A stretch of DNA of 64,000 nt, taken from assembly GCA_025451845.1 (NCBI GenBank), contig JANWJS010000020.1, positions 124,001 through 188,000 on the forward strand, read 5' to 3'. How positions within the stretch are numbered: position 1 is the first letter of the stretch; each line of letters begins with the position of its first letter. Both the position numbers and the translations under genes were made by a program. Positions 54,467 to 63,999 of the stretch are shown piece by piece. Under the pieces are notes generated by a model. That model was not told where the DNA came from. It was given only the letters and a program-made list of their open reading frames with translations, and did no database searches. Source of the stretch: Steroidobacteraceae bacterium (GTDB lineage: Bacteria > Pseudomonadota > Gammaproteobacteria > Steroidobacterales > Steroidobacteraceae).

Positions 54467-55365
54467 GCCGCCGATTGCCGCGGCCGCAGCAGCGGCCGAA
54501 GGACATCCTCGACCGCCTCGCGGGTGTCGAGTCTCACGACCGGGGCCGCATGGTGCTGCGACAGGGAGGCGATGCGCGCTTCACGCTCCCGCCAGGCTTG
54601 CCGCCAGCGCTCGCGTACGCGAGCGCCCTCCAGCACGCGTAGCCGTCCGGGTAAACCGGCGCGAAACCGGCCGTTCGGCAGGCCCTCCTCCTCCATCGGG
54701 TCGGTCACCCAGAAGAGCCTCAGGTCGCTGTGTGCGCCGAGCGCCCGCCAGAGACTGTCGGCCTCCGGCCGCAGGCCGGCGAAATCGCTGATCACAAGGA
54801 TCTGGCTGCCCGGGCGCCCCAGCGGCAGGAACGCGCGCAGCGCCTCTTCCAGCGCGAGCGGCGCGGGTTGGCCCGGTGACTTCGGTTGCGATTGCAGGAG
54901 CGCGTCCAGCAACGGCAGCACTCCTGTCTGGCGCGCGCGGGCCGGGAGGATCCGGGTCTGCGCGCAGCCGTGCGCGATCACCGCGCCGACGCGATCGCCG
55001 CCGGTTGATGCAATCCATGCGAGCAACGCCGCCGTCCGTACCGCCAAAGCCGATTTCAATTGCCGCCGCGTGCCGAAAAAGAGCCCGGGCTGCAGGTCGA
55101 CGAGCAGCCAGACCGGCCGCTCACGCTCTTCGCGAAAGAGCTTGGTGTGCGGCCGCCCGCGCCGTGCCGTGACTCGCCAGTCGATGTTGCGCGGATCATC
55201 CCCCGCGACATACGGCCGCACTTCCTGAAACTCCAATCCCCGGCCGCGCTGCGCACTCGAGTGCGCGCCGAGCAGCATCGTGCGCGCGGCCTTGCGGCCG
55301 TGCAACGACAGTCCGTGCGCGGCGCCGCGCAGCGCCAACAGCTCCGCGAGATCCGGCACGATCAT
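54463..55365 (-). CDS. DUF58 domain protein of the MoxR/Bat operon
   Basis: 300 residues from the ATG at 55365 (MIVPDLAELLALRG), which overlaps the moxR stop (ATGA). The conserved block is FQEVRPYVAGDDPRNIDWRV followed by RPHTKLFREERERPVWLLVD, the DUF58 core within a VWA-like fold. No transmembrane helix. It probably acts as the partner of the MoxR ATPase. Confidence 0.87.
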   Translation of the reverse strand: MIVPDLAELLALRGAAHGLSLHGRKAARTMLLGAHSSAQRGRGLEFQEVRPYVAGDDPRNIDWRVTARRGRPHTKLFREERERPVWLLVDLQPGLFFGTRRQLKSALAVRTAALLAWIASTGGDRVGAVIAHGCAQTRILPARARQTGVLPLLDALLQSQPKSPGQPAPLALEEALRAFLPLGRPGSQILVISDFAGLRPEADSLWRALGAHSDLRLFWVTDPMEEEGLPNGRFRAGLPGRLRVLEGARVRERWRQAWREREARIASLSQHHAAPVVRLDTREAVEDVLRPLLRPRQSAA

Positions 55366-56375
55366 GGCGCCGGGACCCGGGTCAGCAGCTCCTCGATGCA
55401 GGCTTGCGCCGACACGCCGCGCGCCTGCGCCGTGTAGTCGAGCAACAGACGGTGGCGCAGCGCATCGGGAGCGATCGCCTGCACGTCTTCCGGCGTGACG
55501 AACTCGCGCGCATCGAGCCAGGCCAGCGCCCGCGCACCGCGCTCCATCGCGATCGCCGCGCGCGGGCTCGCTCCCCAGCGCAGCCATTCGCGCAGCTGCG
55601 CGCTGTAGGGCTCGGGGCGCCGCGTGGCATCGACGAGCGCGGCGATGTAGTCGGCCACCGGCTCCGACAGCGTGAGGCCGAGCACCTCGCGGCGCGCGGC
55701 AAACACGGTCTCCTGGGAGACGCGCTGCTCGGGAGGTGGCAGCTCCAGCCGGGTGATCGCCTCCCGCCGCGCGAGCGCCATGATCTCGAGCGTGGTGGCG
55801 CGATCGGGGTAATCGACGCGGGTGTGCAGCATGAAGCGGTCGAGCTGTGCCTCGGGAAGCGGGTAAGTGCCTTCCTGCTCGATCGGGTTCTGAGTCGCCA
55901 TCACCAGGAAGAGCGGCGGCAACGGGTAGGTCGCCGCCCCGACGCTGATCTGCCCCTCGGCCATGGCCTCGAGGAGCGCGGATTGCACCTTGGCCGGCGC
56001 GCGGTTGACTTCGTCGGCCAGGATCAGGTTGTGAAAGAGCGGCCCGCGCTGGAAGCGGAAGACGCCCTCTTCGGGCCGATAGATGTCGGAGCCTGTCAGG
56101 TCGGCCGGCAGTAGGTCGGGTGTGAACTGCAAGCGCTGGAAGTCGGCGTCGAGCGCATGGGCGAGCGCTTTCACGGCCCGCGTCTTGGCGAGTCCCGGGG
56201 GACCTTCGACCAGCAGATGGCCGTCGGCGAGCAATCCCACGAGCAGCCGCTCGACCAACGTCGCCTGACCGATGATCTGAATGCTCAGATAGTCCCGCAG
56301 CCGCAGGATGGCCGTGTGCGCGGCGCTGCCCGTGCGCGAAGTCTTGGCGGCGAGGGAGCTCAAGCCAGCAGTCAT
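55362..56375 (-). CDS. MoxR-family AAA+ ATPase
   Basis: 337 residues from the ATG at 56375 with GAGGA upstream. Walker A is GPPGLAKTRAVKALA, Walker B LILADEVNRAPAKVQ, followed by LLEAMAEGQISV and the sensor region ATQNPIEQEGTYPLPEAQLD. MoxR chaperones insert metals or remodel complexes together with VWA partners; here BatA/B are encoded in the same operon. It is the first gene of the seven-gene unit. Confidence 0.9.
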   Translation of the reverse strand: MTAGLSSLAAKTSRTGSAAHTAILRLRDYLSIQIIGQATLVERLLVGLLADGHLLVEGPPGLAKTRAVKALAHALDADFQRLQFTPDLLPADLTGSDIYRPEEGVFRFQRGPLFHNLILADEVNRAPAKVQSALLEAMAEGQISVGAATYPLPPLFLVMATQNPIEQEGTYPLPEAQLDRFMLHTRVDYPDRATTLEIMALARREAITRLELPPPEQRVSQETVFAARREVLGLTLSEPVADYIAALVDATRRPEPYSAQLREWLRWGASPRAAIAMERGARALAWLDAREFVTPEDVQAIAPDALRHRLLLDYTAQARGVSAQACIEELLTRVPAP

Positions 56376-56642
56376 CGTCGGTGTCCTCACTTGCTCTGGT
56401 GAATGGGTAGCATGCCCGGGTCCGTTTGGCTGTGCAGTGCGGTTGCTGCGCATGCCACCGGATCCCCAGCTTCGATCCCGCTTTGCCCGGAGCGGGGTTG
56501 ACCATCGGCCGGCGGCTCTGGTTCCGTGAACATATTACCCCGGACGGGGGTACCCATTACGCGGGGGGAGACGGCGGGCGTACAATCCGTCGAGACGAAG
56601 CACTCCCTGCACCGACATTGGCTTTACCGTAAGGAGGGAGAC

Positions 56643-57128
56643 ATGAGCGCAGTCCTTTTGGCCGTGTTCAATGACTTCGAGACCGCCGACCGCGCCCGCC
56701 TGGCGCTGTTCCGCGATGGCTTCCCGACCGACCGCATCGCGCTCACCGCGCGGGGCGGCCCGGGGGATGCAGCCACCGAGCCGACCCGCCCGCTCCACGA
56801 CCGGCTGGCACAGTACTTCCGCACGCTGTTCTCGCATGCCGACGGCGCGCAACATGCGCATCGCCTCGCCGACAGGATTGAGCGCGGCGCTGTCGCGATC
56901 ACCGTCCTGCCGCGCGGTGATATCGAGGTTAAACGTGCCACGGAGCTGCTCGGGCACGCCAGCCCGGACGAAGTACTGGACCGTGACCTTGACGACCCGT
57001 CGTGGGAGTTCGCGGCCGCGCCGCGCAGTCTGCCCTGGGTGCGCACCTTGTGGGTCGAATCCAGCCCGGACGCGCCGCATTGCGTGTATTGCCGCCTGTT
57101 TCCGGGAAGCACTCACGATACTCATTGA
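56643..57128 (+). CDS. Small protein of unknown function (stress-protein-like N-terminus)
   Basis: 161 residues with a perfect AAGGAGG ribosome-binding site, so probably well translated. The N-terminus (VLLAVFNDFETADRARLALF) resembles the heat-induced/general-stress YflT-like fold, where FxxxxxA helices recur. A helix with ADRIERGAVAITVLPRGDIE follows. The C-terminal region has two Cys (HCVYCRLF). A TACAAT -10-like box at 56581-56586 may be its promoter. The three-hairpin repeat starts 2 nt after the stop. Confidence 0.65.
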   Translation: MSAVLLAVFNDFETADRARLALFRDGFPTDRIALTARGGPGDAATEPTRPLHDRLAQYFRTLFSHADGAQHAHRLADRIERGAVAITVLPRGDIEVKRATELLGHASPDEVLDRDLDDPSWEFAAAPRSLPWVRTLWVESSPDAPHCVYCRLFPGSTHDTH

Positions 57129-57129
57129 A

Positions 57130-57237
57130 GCGCTGGATCCGGGCTTCTGCCCGGCCCAGCGCGCCTCGGGCAAAAAGCGCGGTCTTTTGCCCGAGGCTCC
57201 GCCACCTGCGGCGGCGGGGCACCTCCCTATGCCTGGG
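57130..57237 (+). repeat. Three-hairpin intergenic repeat, copy B
   Basis: It starts 1-2 nt after a stop codon, like copy A. Hairpin 1 (57130-57162) pairs GCGCTGG with CCAGCGC and CCGGGC with GCCCGG. Hairpin 2 (57163-57197) pairs GCCTCGGGCAAAA with its exact complement around AGCGCGGTC. The end module begins CCGCCACCTGCGGCGGCGGG. Relative to copy A, three pairs of hairpin 2 changed on both strands. It lies between convergent genes and could terminate either. Confidence 0.75.
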
Positions 57238-57291
57238 GTGGGATTCTTGGCGCTTCATGTGTTTCGGGGTTGGTCCCCGGTCGATGGCGAA

Positions 57292-58503
57292 CTACAGAGG
57301 GCTCGGCGAGAGGCGGCGCTCGGCCAGGCTAGCCAACAGTGCGGCGCCCGCCGGCAGCGCCTCGTCGTTGAAGTCGAACGACGGGTGATGCAGGGATGGG
57401 CTGCTCTCGCCCTTGCGGCTGCCGACCCAGATGTAGGCGCCCGGCACCTGCTGGAGCATGAAGGCGAAGTCCTCGGCAGTTGCTGCCGGCGACTCCGCTC
57501 GCAACGCCTCGCCGAAAAGCGCGCCCGCGGCATCGAGGGCGTGTTGCGCGCATGCAGGGTCGTTGACGGTAGCCGGGTAGATGCGGCGGTACTCGAAGGA
57601 CGCGCTGCATCCGGCTGCTTTCGCGGTGAGGTCCACCCATTCGCGCAGTGTCGCTTCGAGCTTGTCTTGCACCGCGGGGTCGAACGTGCGCACGGTCCCG
57701 GAAAGCTGCACCTCGGCCGGCAGTGCGTTGAATGAAGTGCCTCCCTGAATGCGGGTGATCGAGAGGACGGCGGTCGCCCCCGGATCGATGCGGCGTGCGA
57801 TGAGAGTGTGGGCGCCCGTCACGATCTGCGCCGCGCAGAGCACCGCATCCGTCGCGAGATGCGGCAATGCGGCATGGCCGCCCACCCCGCGCACCGTGAT
57901 CGTGAACCGGTCGGAAGCGCCCATGATGGGCCCTGCGCGCGTGGCAATGGTGCCGGCGGGCAGTGTCGGCCAGTTGTGCAGCGCGTAGACCTCCGCGCAG
58001 GGGAATCTCTTGAAGAGGCCGTCTTCGATCATCGCTTTCGCGCCGGCAAGGCCTTCCTCCGCCGGCTGAAAGAGCAGGTGCACGCGGCCGGTGAAGCGCC
58101 GCGTCTCCGCGAGATAGCGCGCGGCGCAAAGCAACATCGCCATGTGTCCGTCGTGCCCGCAGCTGTGGGCAACACCCGCGTTGACGCTGGCGTGGGGGGC
58201 GCCGGAGGTCTCCTGGATCGGCAATGCATCCATGTCTGCTCGCAGGCCGATCGCTTTGCCGCCGCCGGAGCCGCTGCCACCGTCAATGACACCGACCAGC
58301 CCCGTCTTGCCGATGCCCTCGTGCACCTCGATACCCCACTCGCGCAGCAGCTTCGCGACCACTGCTGCGGTGCGGTTCTCGACATAAGCGAGCTCCGGAT
58401 GCCGATGCAGATCGCGGCGCACCTCGCGCATGTCGGCCGCCAGCTCGTTGATGCGGGCGAGGAGAGGGGACTGCGGTGTTGACACGGGTCTGCTGGGGCT
58501 CAT
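57292..58503 (-). CDS. M20 family amidohydrolase (hippurate hydrolase-like)
   Basis: 403 residues. N-terminal RRDLHRHPELAYVENRTAAV; first metal site SCGHDGHMAMLLCAARYL; second FQPAEEGLAGAKAMI; then ALHNWPTLPAGTIATRAGPI and a dimerisation domain with VRGVGGHAALPHLATDAV. The third metal region is AATAEDFAFMLQQVPGAYIW. Members hydrolyse N-acyl amino acids or related amides. The substrate is not predictable. Cytoplasmic; no signal peptide. Confidence 0.88.
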   Translation of the reverse strand: MSPSRPVSTPQSPLLARINELAADMREVRRDLHRHPELAYVENRTAAVVAKLLREWGIEVHEGIGKTGLVGVIDGGSGSGGGKAIGLRADMDALPIQETSGAPHASVNAGVAHSCGHDGHMAMLLCAARYLAETRRFTGRVHLLFQPAEEGLAGAKAMIEDGLFKRFPCAEVYALHNWPTLPAGTIATRAGPIMGASDRFTITVRGVGGHAALPHLATDAVLCAAQIVTGAHTLIARRIDPGATAVLSITRIQGGTSFNALPAEVQLSGTVRTFDPAVQDKLEATLREWVDLTAKAAGCSASFEYRRIYPATVNDPACAQHALDAAGALFGEALRAESPAATAEDFAFMLQQVPGAYIWVGSRKGESSPSLHHPSFDFNDEALPAGAALLASLAERRLSPSPL

Positions 58504-58667
58504 CGTAGTTACTCGCGGGCATTCCGGAAAAACATTGTGGCATAACCCCGGTCCGCGTGGCGGCCGGCGGATGGTAAGATACGGAACGGGAGCCTGGCGG
58601 CACTCACAAGCGGCCAGAAGCCGCCAGAAGCAGGTAGTGTAGAAAGATAAGAACAGAGGAAGGCACC

Positions 58668-59117
58668 ATGCGTCGCATCATTCCGGGACTGCTCGCGCTG
58701 GTCTGGGCCGCCGCCGCATGGGCCGGCAGCAGCAACCTGCAATTCGGCCCGCCGCAGCAATGGGTGAAGCCAACGTTGCTGCCGGCCACGGGCGCCGCCA
58801 CTCAGGCCGCCGTGAAGATCCTCCTTCTCGACTACCAGGTCGAGCTGACACCGCAGACGATACGGTATTACTTCGAGAGTGCGACGCACATCCAAACTCC
58901 CGAGGGGCTGACCGCGGCGGGCAACATCGCGATCGTGTGGGATCCGGACACCGACGTTGTGACGGTGCACAAAGTCCACATACTGCGCGGCGACAAGCTC
59001 ATCGACGTGCTGGGCGCCGGCCAGACATTCACCATTGCCCGCCGCGAAACCAACCTCGACTACGAAACGCTCGACGATGCCCTGACGGCCATCCTGCAGC
59101 CGGAAGTCGTGGAATGA
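58668..59117 (+). CDS. Truncated DUF3857-domain protein
   Basis: 149 residues with an AGGAAGG ribosome-binding site and a signal peptide (IIPGLLALVWAAAAWA). The body (YQVELTPQTIRYYFESATHI; VWDPDTDVVTVHKVHILRGD; VLGAGQTFTIARRETNLDYE) matches the start of DUF3857/transglutaminase-like membrane proteins, which are usually 600 or more residues. The frame ends soon after LQPEVVE, where intact members continue. Either a remnant kept as a short secreted protein, or a recent truncation. Confidence 0.65.
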   Translation: MRRIIPGLLALVWAAAAWAGSSNLQFGPPQQWVKPTLLPATGAATQAAVKILLLDYQVELTPQTIRYYFESATHIQTPEGLTAAGNIAIVWDPDTDVVTVHKVHILRGDKLIDVLGAGQTFTIARRETNLDYETLDDALTAILQPEVVE

Positions 59118-59193
59118 CGGGGCGCAGCGGCTCGCGCCGCTCTACGAGGCGCCGGCCAAGCTGTCGGCGAGCTCCCCGGCGTGCAGCCCTGAG

Positions 59194-62100
59194 TCAACCC
59201 GCGGGCTGATGCTGAGTGGGCGGCGGTAGGGCGTCAGGCTCCGCGATCAGCACCTTGCTCAGCTTCGGGCCGAGCCAGCGCTCGATGTCGTCGATCAGGG
59301 TGAAGCCTGCCGGGACGACGATCAGGGTGAGGGCGGTGGAGGTGATGAGGCCGCCGATCACGGCGATCGCCATCGGGGAGCGGAATGCGTCGCCGAACGC
59401 CAGCGCCACCGGCATCATGCCTGCGACCATCGCAACCGTCGTCATGACGATGGGCCGAGCGCGCTTGTGACCCGACTCCAGGAGAGCCGTCATCCGGTCC
59501 TTGCCGGCGCGCATCTCCTCGATGGCGAAGTCGACGAGCAGAATGGCGTTCTTGGCCACGATGCCCATCAGCATCAGAAAACCGATCATCACTCCGAGTG
59601 ACAGCGGATTCTGTGTCATCCAGAGGGCGAGCACGGCACCGCCCAGGGACAACGGCAGCGATGAGAGGATGGTGAGCGGCTGCAGCACGCGTACGAACAG
59701 GAGCACCAGGACGGCGAACACCATCAGGAGCCCGGTCATCATGGCGATGCCGAAGTCCGTGAAGAGCTCACTCATCAGTTGCGCGTTGCCCGTCTCGACC
59801 AGCCGTACGCCCGCGGGCAGGTGCTTCAGCGAGGGCAGGGCATAGATCTCCTTCATTGCCGTGCCGAGCTGGATGCCGTTCAGATCGGCGTCGACGGCGA
59901 TGCGAAGGCTCTGGTCGTAGCTGTTGATGGTCGTCGGCCCCTCACCGAAGTTGAAGTCGGCGACTGCCTTCAGGGGCACCGTGCCGCCGCCCGTGGTGGG
60001 GACCGGCAGATTCTCGAGGGCGTTGAGATCCTGCCTGTCGGCGCGGTGCAGGCTGACCAGGATCGGCACCTGGCGGTCGGGCAGGGTGAACTTGGCGTCA
60101 TTCTGCACCAGGTCACCGAGCGTCGCGATTCGGATGGTATTGCTGATGTTCGCCACGGTGACGCCGAGGCGCGCCGCGAGGTCGAACCTCGGATGGATGA
60201 GGATCTCGGGCTGCGGCAGGTCATCATCCGAGCCGACGCCGACGATGCCCGGCAGCGTGCGCATCTGTTCCATGATCCTGCGGGACGTTCTGGAGAGCAG
60301 TGCGAGATCATCACCCGTCAGGTCGATCGTGACGGCATGGCCGTCCGAATCGCCATTCTGTGTCTGAAAATTCATCCGCGCGTCGGCCACCGACTTCAGC
60401 AGCCCGAGAACGCGGTTCTGCCATTCCGTTTGGTTCACGTGACGCTTGTTGCGCGGCACCAGCGTGATGTAAAGATTGGCGGCATTCAGGGAGCCTTGAT
60501 CCCCAACCGACTCGTCTACGCTCGCCACTTCGGGCTGGCTCGCCACGATGCGATACACGTGGTCGGCCACCGTCCTGGTGTCATTGAGCGACACTCCGGG
60601 CGGCAGCTCAATGTGCAGGGAGGTGTTGCTCGAATCCGAATCCGGAATGAAGGACTTCGGCATGAGCATCAGGCCGACGATGGAGACGGCGAAGAAGAGA
60701 GTGCCGCAGATGATCGTCTTCCAGCGGTGGCGCACGCACCAGCGCAGCACCCTGAGATATCCGGACATGATCGGGCCGTCGCTCGCCTCGTAGTGGCCGC
60801 CGTCGGACTTCAGCGCGTAAGCGGCGATCACCGGAGTCAGCAATCGCGCCACGATCAACGAGAAGAAGACAGCGGCTGCGACCGTGAGCCCAAACTGCTT
60901 GAAGAACTGGCCGATGATGCCCCCCATGAAGCTCACCGGCAGGAATACGGCGATGATGGTCGCCGAGGTGGCGATGACGGCGAGGCCGATCTGATCGGCG
61001 GCATCGAGCGCCGCCTGGAAGGCTGTCTTGCCCATCTTCTTGTGGCGAACGATGTTCTCGATCTCGACGATGGCATCGTCCACCAGAACTCCCGAGACGA
61101 GCGACAGCGCGAGCAGGCTGATCTGGTTGAGCGAGAAGCCGACCCATTGCATGAAGAGGAAGGTCGGAATGGTCGCGAGCGGGATGGCCAGCGCCGAGAT
61201 CAGCGTGGCGCGCACATCGCGCAGAAACAGCCACACCATCAATACTGCGAGGATGGAGCCCTCGATGAGGGCGCTCATGGCGGAGTGGTAGTTCCTTTCC
61301 GTGAAGGCCACCGTCGTGAAGGTCTGGTCGATCCTGACGGCGGGATACTGCTTGCGGATCTGGGCGAGCGCCTTCTCCACGCCTTTCAGCACCGCGACGT
61401 CCGAGACGTTGGGGGCCTGCGATACCGCAAAGGAAATGGCCGGGTGGCCGTTGTAGAGATCGTAGCTGCGGATCTCGGCCGCGCCGTCGCGCACGTCGGC
61501 GATGTCGCCGAGCCGCGCGAATCGCCCGCCCGGCAGCACGACTTGCGTGTTGGCGAGCTGCCGGACCGTATCGGCTCCGCCCAGCACCCGGATCAGCTGC
61601 TCGCCGTCGCCGAGGTCCGCCTGGCCTCCGGGCATGTTGATGTTGAGATCGCGCAACTGATCGTTGACCTGCGAGGCGGTGATGCCCAGCGCCTGCATGC
61701 GGGCCGGGTCGAGCTCCACGTTGATCTGCCGATCGACCCCGCCGTAGCGCGAGACCTGGGCCACGCCCGGCACGGTCAGCAGGCTCTTGCTAATGGTGTT
61801 GTCGATGAACCAGGACACGGCTTGCTGGGTCATGCCGGGCGAGCTCACGTCGTAATAGACGACGGGGCCGCCGCCGACGCGGATCGGTTGCACGATCGGC
61901 GGCTGAATGTCCTGCGGCAGGTCCACCTGCACCTGGTTTACGACGTTGCGTACGTCGGCCACCGCGCGATCGATCGGTGTGCCGATGCGGAACTCGATGT
62001 CCGTTTCCTCACCGCCCTCCTTGGCGACCGAGTTGATGTGATTGATGTCGGGGATGCTGGCGACAGCGGCTTCGATGCGGCGGACGATCTGGGTCTCGAC

Positions 62101-62277
62101 CTCCTCGGGAGCGGCGCCGGGCTGGGTGATGTTCACCGACACCATCGGGTACGCGATCGGCGGGTTCAACGTGACCGGCAGCCTGACGAAAGCCACGATG
62201 CCGGCGAACACCAGTACCGCGAACAGCACCATGGGCAATACCGGATGCCGGATGGCCCATGCCGAGATGTTCTTCAT
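59194..62277 (-). CDS. RND efflux transporter permease (HAE1/AcrB-like)
   Basis: 1027 residues with twelve expected transmembrane helices. Motifs: the N-terminal helix PVLPMVLFAVLVFAGIVAFV, the pore-domain VRNVVNQVQVDLPQDIQPPI, and the proton relay Asp-Asp in GVLVDDAIVEIENIV. A second-half counterpart is MLMGIVAKNAILLVDFAIEE. It exports drugs or other small compounds with the adaptor encoded just upstream (ATGA overlap). No outer-membrane factor or regulator gene lies beside it, so it likely uses a TolC encoded elsewhere. Confidence 0.92.
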   Translation of the reverse strand: MKNISAWAIRHPVLPMVLFAVLVFAGIVAFVRLPVTLNPPIAYPMVSVNITQPGAAPEEVETQIVRRIEAAVASIPDINHINSVAKEGGEETDIEFRIGTPIDRAVADVRNVVNQVQVDLPQDIQPPIVQPIRVGGGPVVYYDVSSPGMTQQAVSWFIDNTISKSLLTVPGVAQVSRYGGVDRQINVELDPARMQALGITASQVNDQLRDLNINMPGGQADLGDGEQLIRVLGGADTVRQLANTQVVLPGGRFARLGDIADVRDGAAEIRSYDLYNGHPAISFAVSQAPNVSDVAVLKGVEKALAQIRKQYPAVRIDQTFTTVAFTERNYHSAMSALIEGSILAVLMVWLFLRDVRATLISALAIPLATIPTFLFMQWVGFSLNQISLLALSLVSGVLVDDAIVEIENIVRHKKMGKTAFQAALDAADQIGLAVIATSATIIAVFLPVSFMGGIIGQFFKQFGLTVAAAVFFSLIVARLLTPVIAAYALKSDGGHYEASDGPIMSGYLRVLRWCVRHRWKTIICGTLFFAVSIVGLMLMPKSFIPDSDSSNTSLHIELPPGVSLNDTRTVADHVYRIVASQPEVASVDESVGDQGSLNAANLYITLVPRNKRHVNQTEWQNRVLGLLKSVADARMNFQTQNGDSDGHAVTIDLTGDDLALLSRTSRRIMEQMRTLPGIVGVGSDDDLPQPEILIHPRFDLAARLGVTVANISNTIRIATLGDLVQNDAKFTLPDRQVPILVSLHRADRQDLNALENLPVPTTGGGTVPLKAVADFNFGEGPTTINSYDQSLRIAVDADLNGIQLGTAMKEIYALPSLKHLPAGVRLVETGNAQLMSELFTDFGIAMMTGLLMVFAVLVLLFVRVLQPLTILSSLPLSLGGAVLALWMTQNPLSLGVMIGFLMLMGIVAKNAILLVDFAIEEMRAGKDRMTALLESGHKRARPIVMTTVAMVAGMMPVALAFGDAFRSPMAIAVIGGLITSTALTLIVVPAGFTLIDDIERWLGPKLSKVLIAEPDALPPPTQHQPAG

Positions 62278-63458
62278 GACTGCGGTGCTCCCTCTGACGC
62301 GGCGTTCACCTTCTCCCCACTGTGCAGAAAGCCGCCGTCCATCGACACCACGCGCTCCCGTCCTGTCAAGCCCTGTGCGATTACGACGCCGGTGGGAATG
62401 ACACTGCCCACGCGGACCTCACGCCGTTGCACTTCGCCGTCGCGGCCTATGACATACACAAACGATCCGGTGCTGTCCGCCATGACTGCAGTCTCCGGCA
62501 GCACCGGCCGCTTCGCGTTCGCCAGCGTCACCGAGCTGCGCGCGAATGCGCCTGGCCGCAGCGCGGCGTTGGGCGTCAATGCGATGCGAACCTCGCCGAG
62601 GCGGTTCTGCGGATCGATCACCGCACCGAGAAGCCAGATCCGTCCTGCGAACGGCTGCGGGTTGCCGATCAGATAGACGGATGCCGCCTGGCCCACCTTC
62701 AGGTTCGCCATGTCCTGCTCCGCGACCTGACCGATCATCTCGACTTGGCCGGAATCTTCGAGGTCGAACAGCGGCGTGCCGCCGGAGCCCGCGATCTGAC
62801 CCACCTCCGCATTGCGTGTGAGGACGATGCCATCGACGGGTGCGGCGATCCGCGTCAACGCGAGCTTCGCGCGCATGACCGCCAGCTGTGCGGCTACCAC
62901 CTTGATGTTCGCCGCATCCATGATGGAGGCGGCCTGGAGCTTCTCGATGTCCTGGGCCGACAACCCGCCCGACGGGCCGACCGCCAGACCGCGCCGATAT
63001 TCCGCGGCCGAGAGAGCCGCCTGGGCGCGCGCCTGCTCGAGCGCGGCGCTCAACTGCGCGACCTGTGGTGCGAGCACCGAATCGTCGAGCTGCGCGAGCG
63101 CCTGGCCGCGCCGGACATGATCGCCTACCTGCACGTACACGGCGACGATCCGTCCCGTGTCTCCGGAGTTGCCGATCGGCAGCTCGTGGCGCGCTTCGAT
63201 CGTCCCGGTGAAGTTCACCTCGCTCGCAACCGGCTGCACGCCGGGCGTGACGACGCTGACCAGAGGAATGGAGGTACGGGTCGCAAGCGGCACGACGGCC
63301 TTTGGCGCCGACGCCTTGCTCATCCAGATCGCGGCCCCGACGGCGACCGCTATCGTGATACCCGCGGCACCGAGCACCCATTTCCGCCGCGCTCCGGTCC
63401 GTCCCGGATCGAACACCAGTACCTTGGATTCGGCTTCTTCTTGCAGTTGCGCGCCCAT
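62274..63458 (-). CDS. RND efflux periplasmic adaptor (membrane fusion protein)
   Basis: 394 residues from the ATG at 63458. N-terminal transmembrane anchor (WVLGAAGITIAVAVGAAIWM), the lipoyl-like halves VQVGDHVRRGQALAQLDDSV and TRIAAPVDGIVLTRNAEVGQ, a coiled-coil hairpin between them, and a beta-barrel (VYLIGNPQPFAGRIWLLGAV). It overlaps the permease gene by 4 bp. It starts 10 nt after the RDD gene, so all three may be one transcript. Confidence 0.9.
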   Translation of the reverse strand: MGAQLQEEAESKVLVFDPGRTGARRKWVLGAAGITIAVAVGAAIWMSKASAPKAVVPLATRTSIPLVSVVTPGVQPVASEVNFTGTIEARHELPIGNSGDTGRIVAVYVQVGDHVRRGQALAQLDDSVLAPQVAQLSAALEQARAQAALSAAEYRRGLAVGPSGGLSAQDIEKLQAASIMDAANIKVVAAQLAVMRAKLALTRIAAPVDGIVLTRNAEVGQIAGSGGTPLFDLEDSGQVEMIGQVAEQDMANLKVGQAASVYLIGNPQPFAGRIWLLGAVIDPQNRLGEVRIALTPNAALRPGAFARSSVTLANAKRPVLPETAVMADSTGSFVYVIGRDGEVQRREVRVGSVIPTGVVIAQGLTGRERVVSMDGGFLHSGEKVNAASEGAPQS

Positions 63459-63468
63459 TGAGAAACTC

Positions 63469-63999
63469 CTAAAGCAATCCCACACCCTTGGGCACCCGCA
63501 CGACCACCGTACCGGCGATCTTGTCGTGCCAGGCCTGATGCTCACGATCGACAGCGATCCAAATGAAACCCAACCCCGCGACCACGAGGGAGAGGAAGCA
63601 GCCGAGAGCGCGGATGATCGCGGTCCCCCAGTCGAGCGGACCGCCGCCGATGCGCACCACCTTGAGGTCGCAGACGATTCCGCCGACAGTCGTCCCCTTG
63701 ATCTTCCACATGATCGCGCCGTAAATCGCGAGCAGCAGCAGCAGCCCGCTGGACCCGTGGTGCAACAGCCAACCGAGCGCGACGGCGACGAGAATGAAAT
63801 CGATCAGCAGCGCCAGCATCCGAATCCAGAATCCGGCACGAGGCAGCGTCGCCACATCGAGGAGCGCGTGTGCCGCGACGGCTGCACCCGTTCCGGGGGG
63901 CGGGGGCGGCGGCTCGACGCCGGCCTGTGCTCCCGGTGGTGCCATGCTTGCGGCCGCAATTGTACCCGACGGACCGGCAGCCCACGCGCCTGCAGTGGA
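63469..63999 (-). CDS. RDD family membrane protein (5' end probably beyond window)
   Basis: An ATG exists at 63945 (158 residues), but it has no ribosome-binding site. The frame stays open to the window edge through an Ala/Gly/Pro linker, so the true start may lie outside. The RDD domain begins at LPRAGFWIRMLALLIDFILV, with the Arg-Asp pattern in the first helix. It continues through MWKIKGTTVGGIVCDLKVVR to the terminal AWHDKIAGTVVVRVPKGVG. About three transmembrane helices. Many relatives have N-terminal cytoskeletal or zinc-ribbon domains. Function unknown; next to the RND adaptor. Confidence 0.72.
   Translation of the reverse strand, partial: STAGAWAAGPSGTIAAASMAPPGAQAGVEPPPPPPGTGAAVAAHALLDVATLPRAGFWIRMLALLIDFILVAVALGWLLHHGSSGLLLLLAIYGAIMWKIKGTTVGGIVCDLKVVRIGGGPLDWGTAIIRALGCFLSLVVAGLGFIWIAVDREHQAWHDKIAGTVVVRVPKGVGLL

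Noticed and set aside
59779-62676. Open frame of 965 codons on the plus strand across the RND permease gene
   Set aside because: Antisense shadow of a conserved transporter; composition is biased and no protein motif is present.
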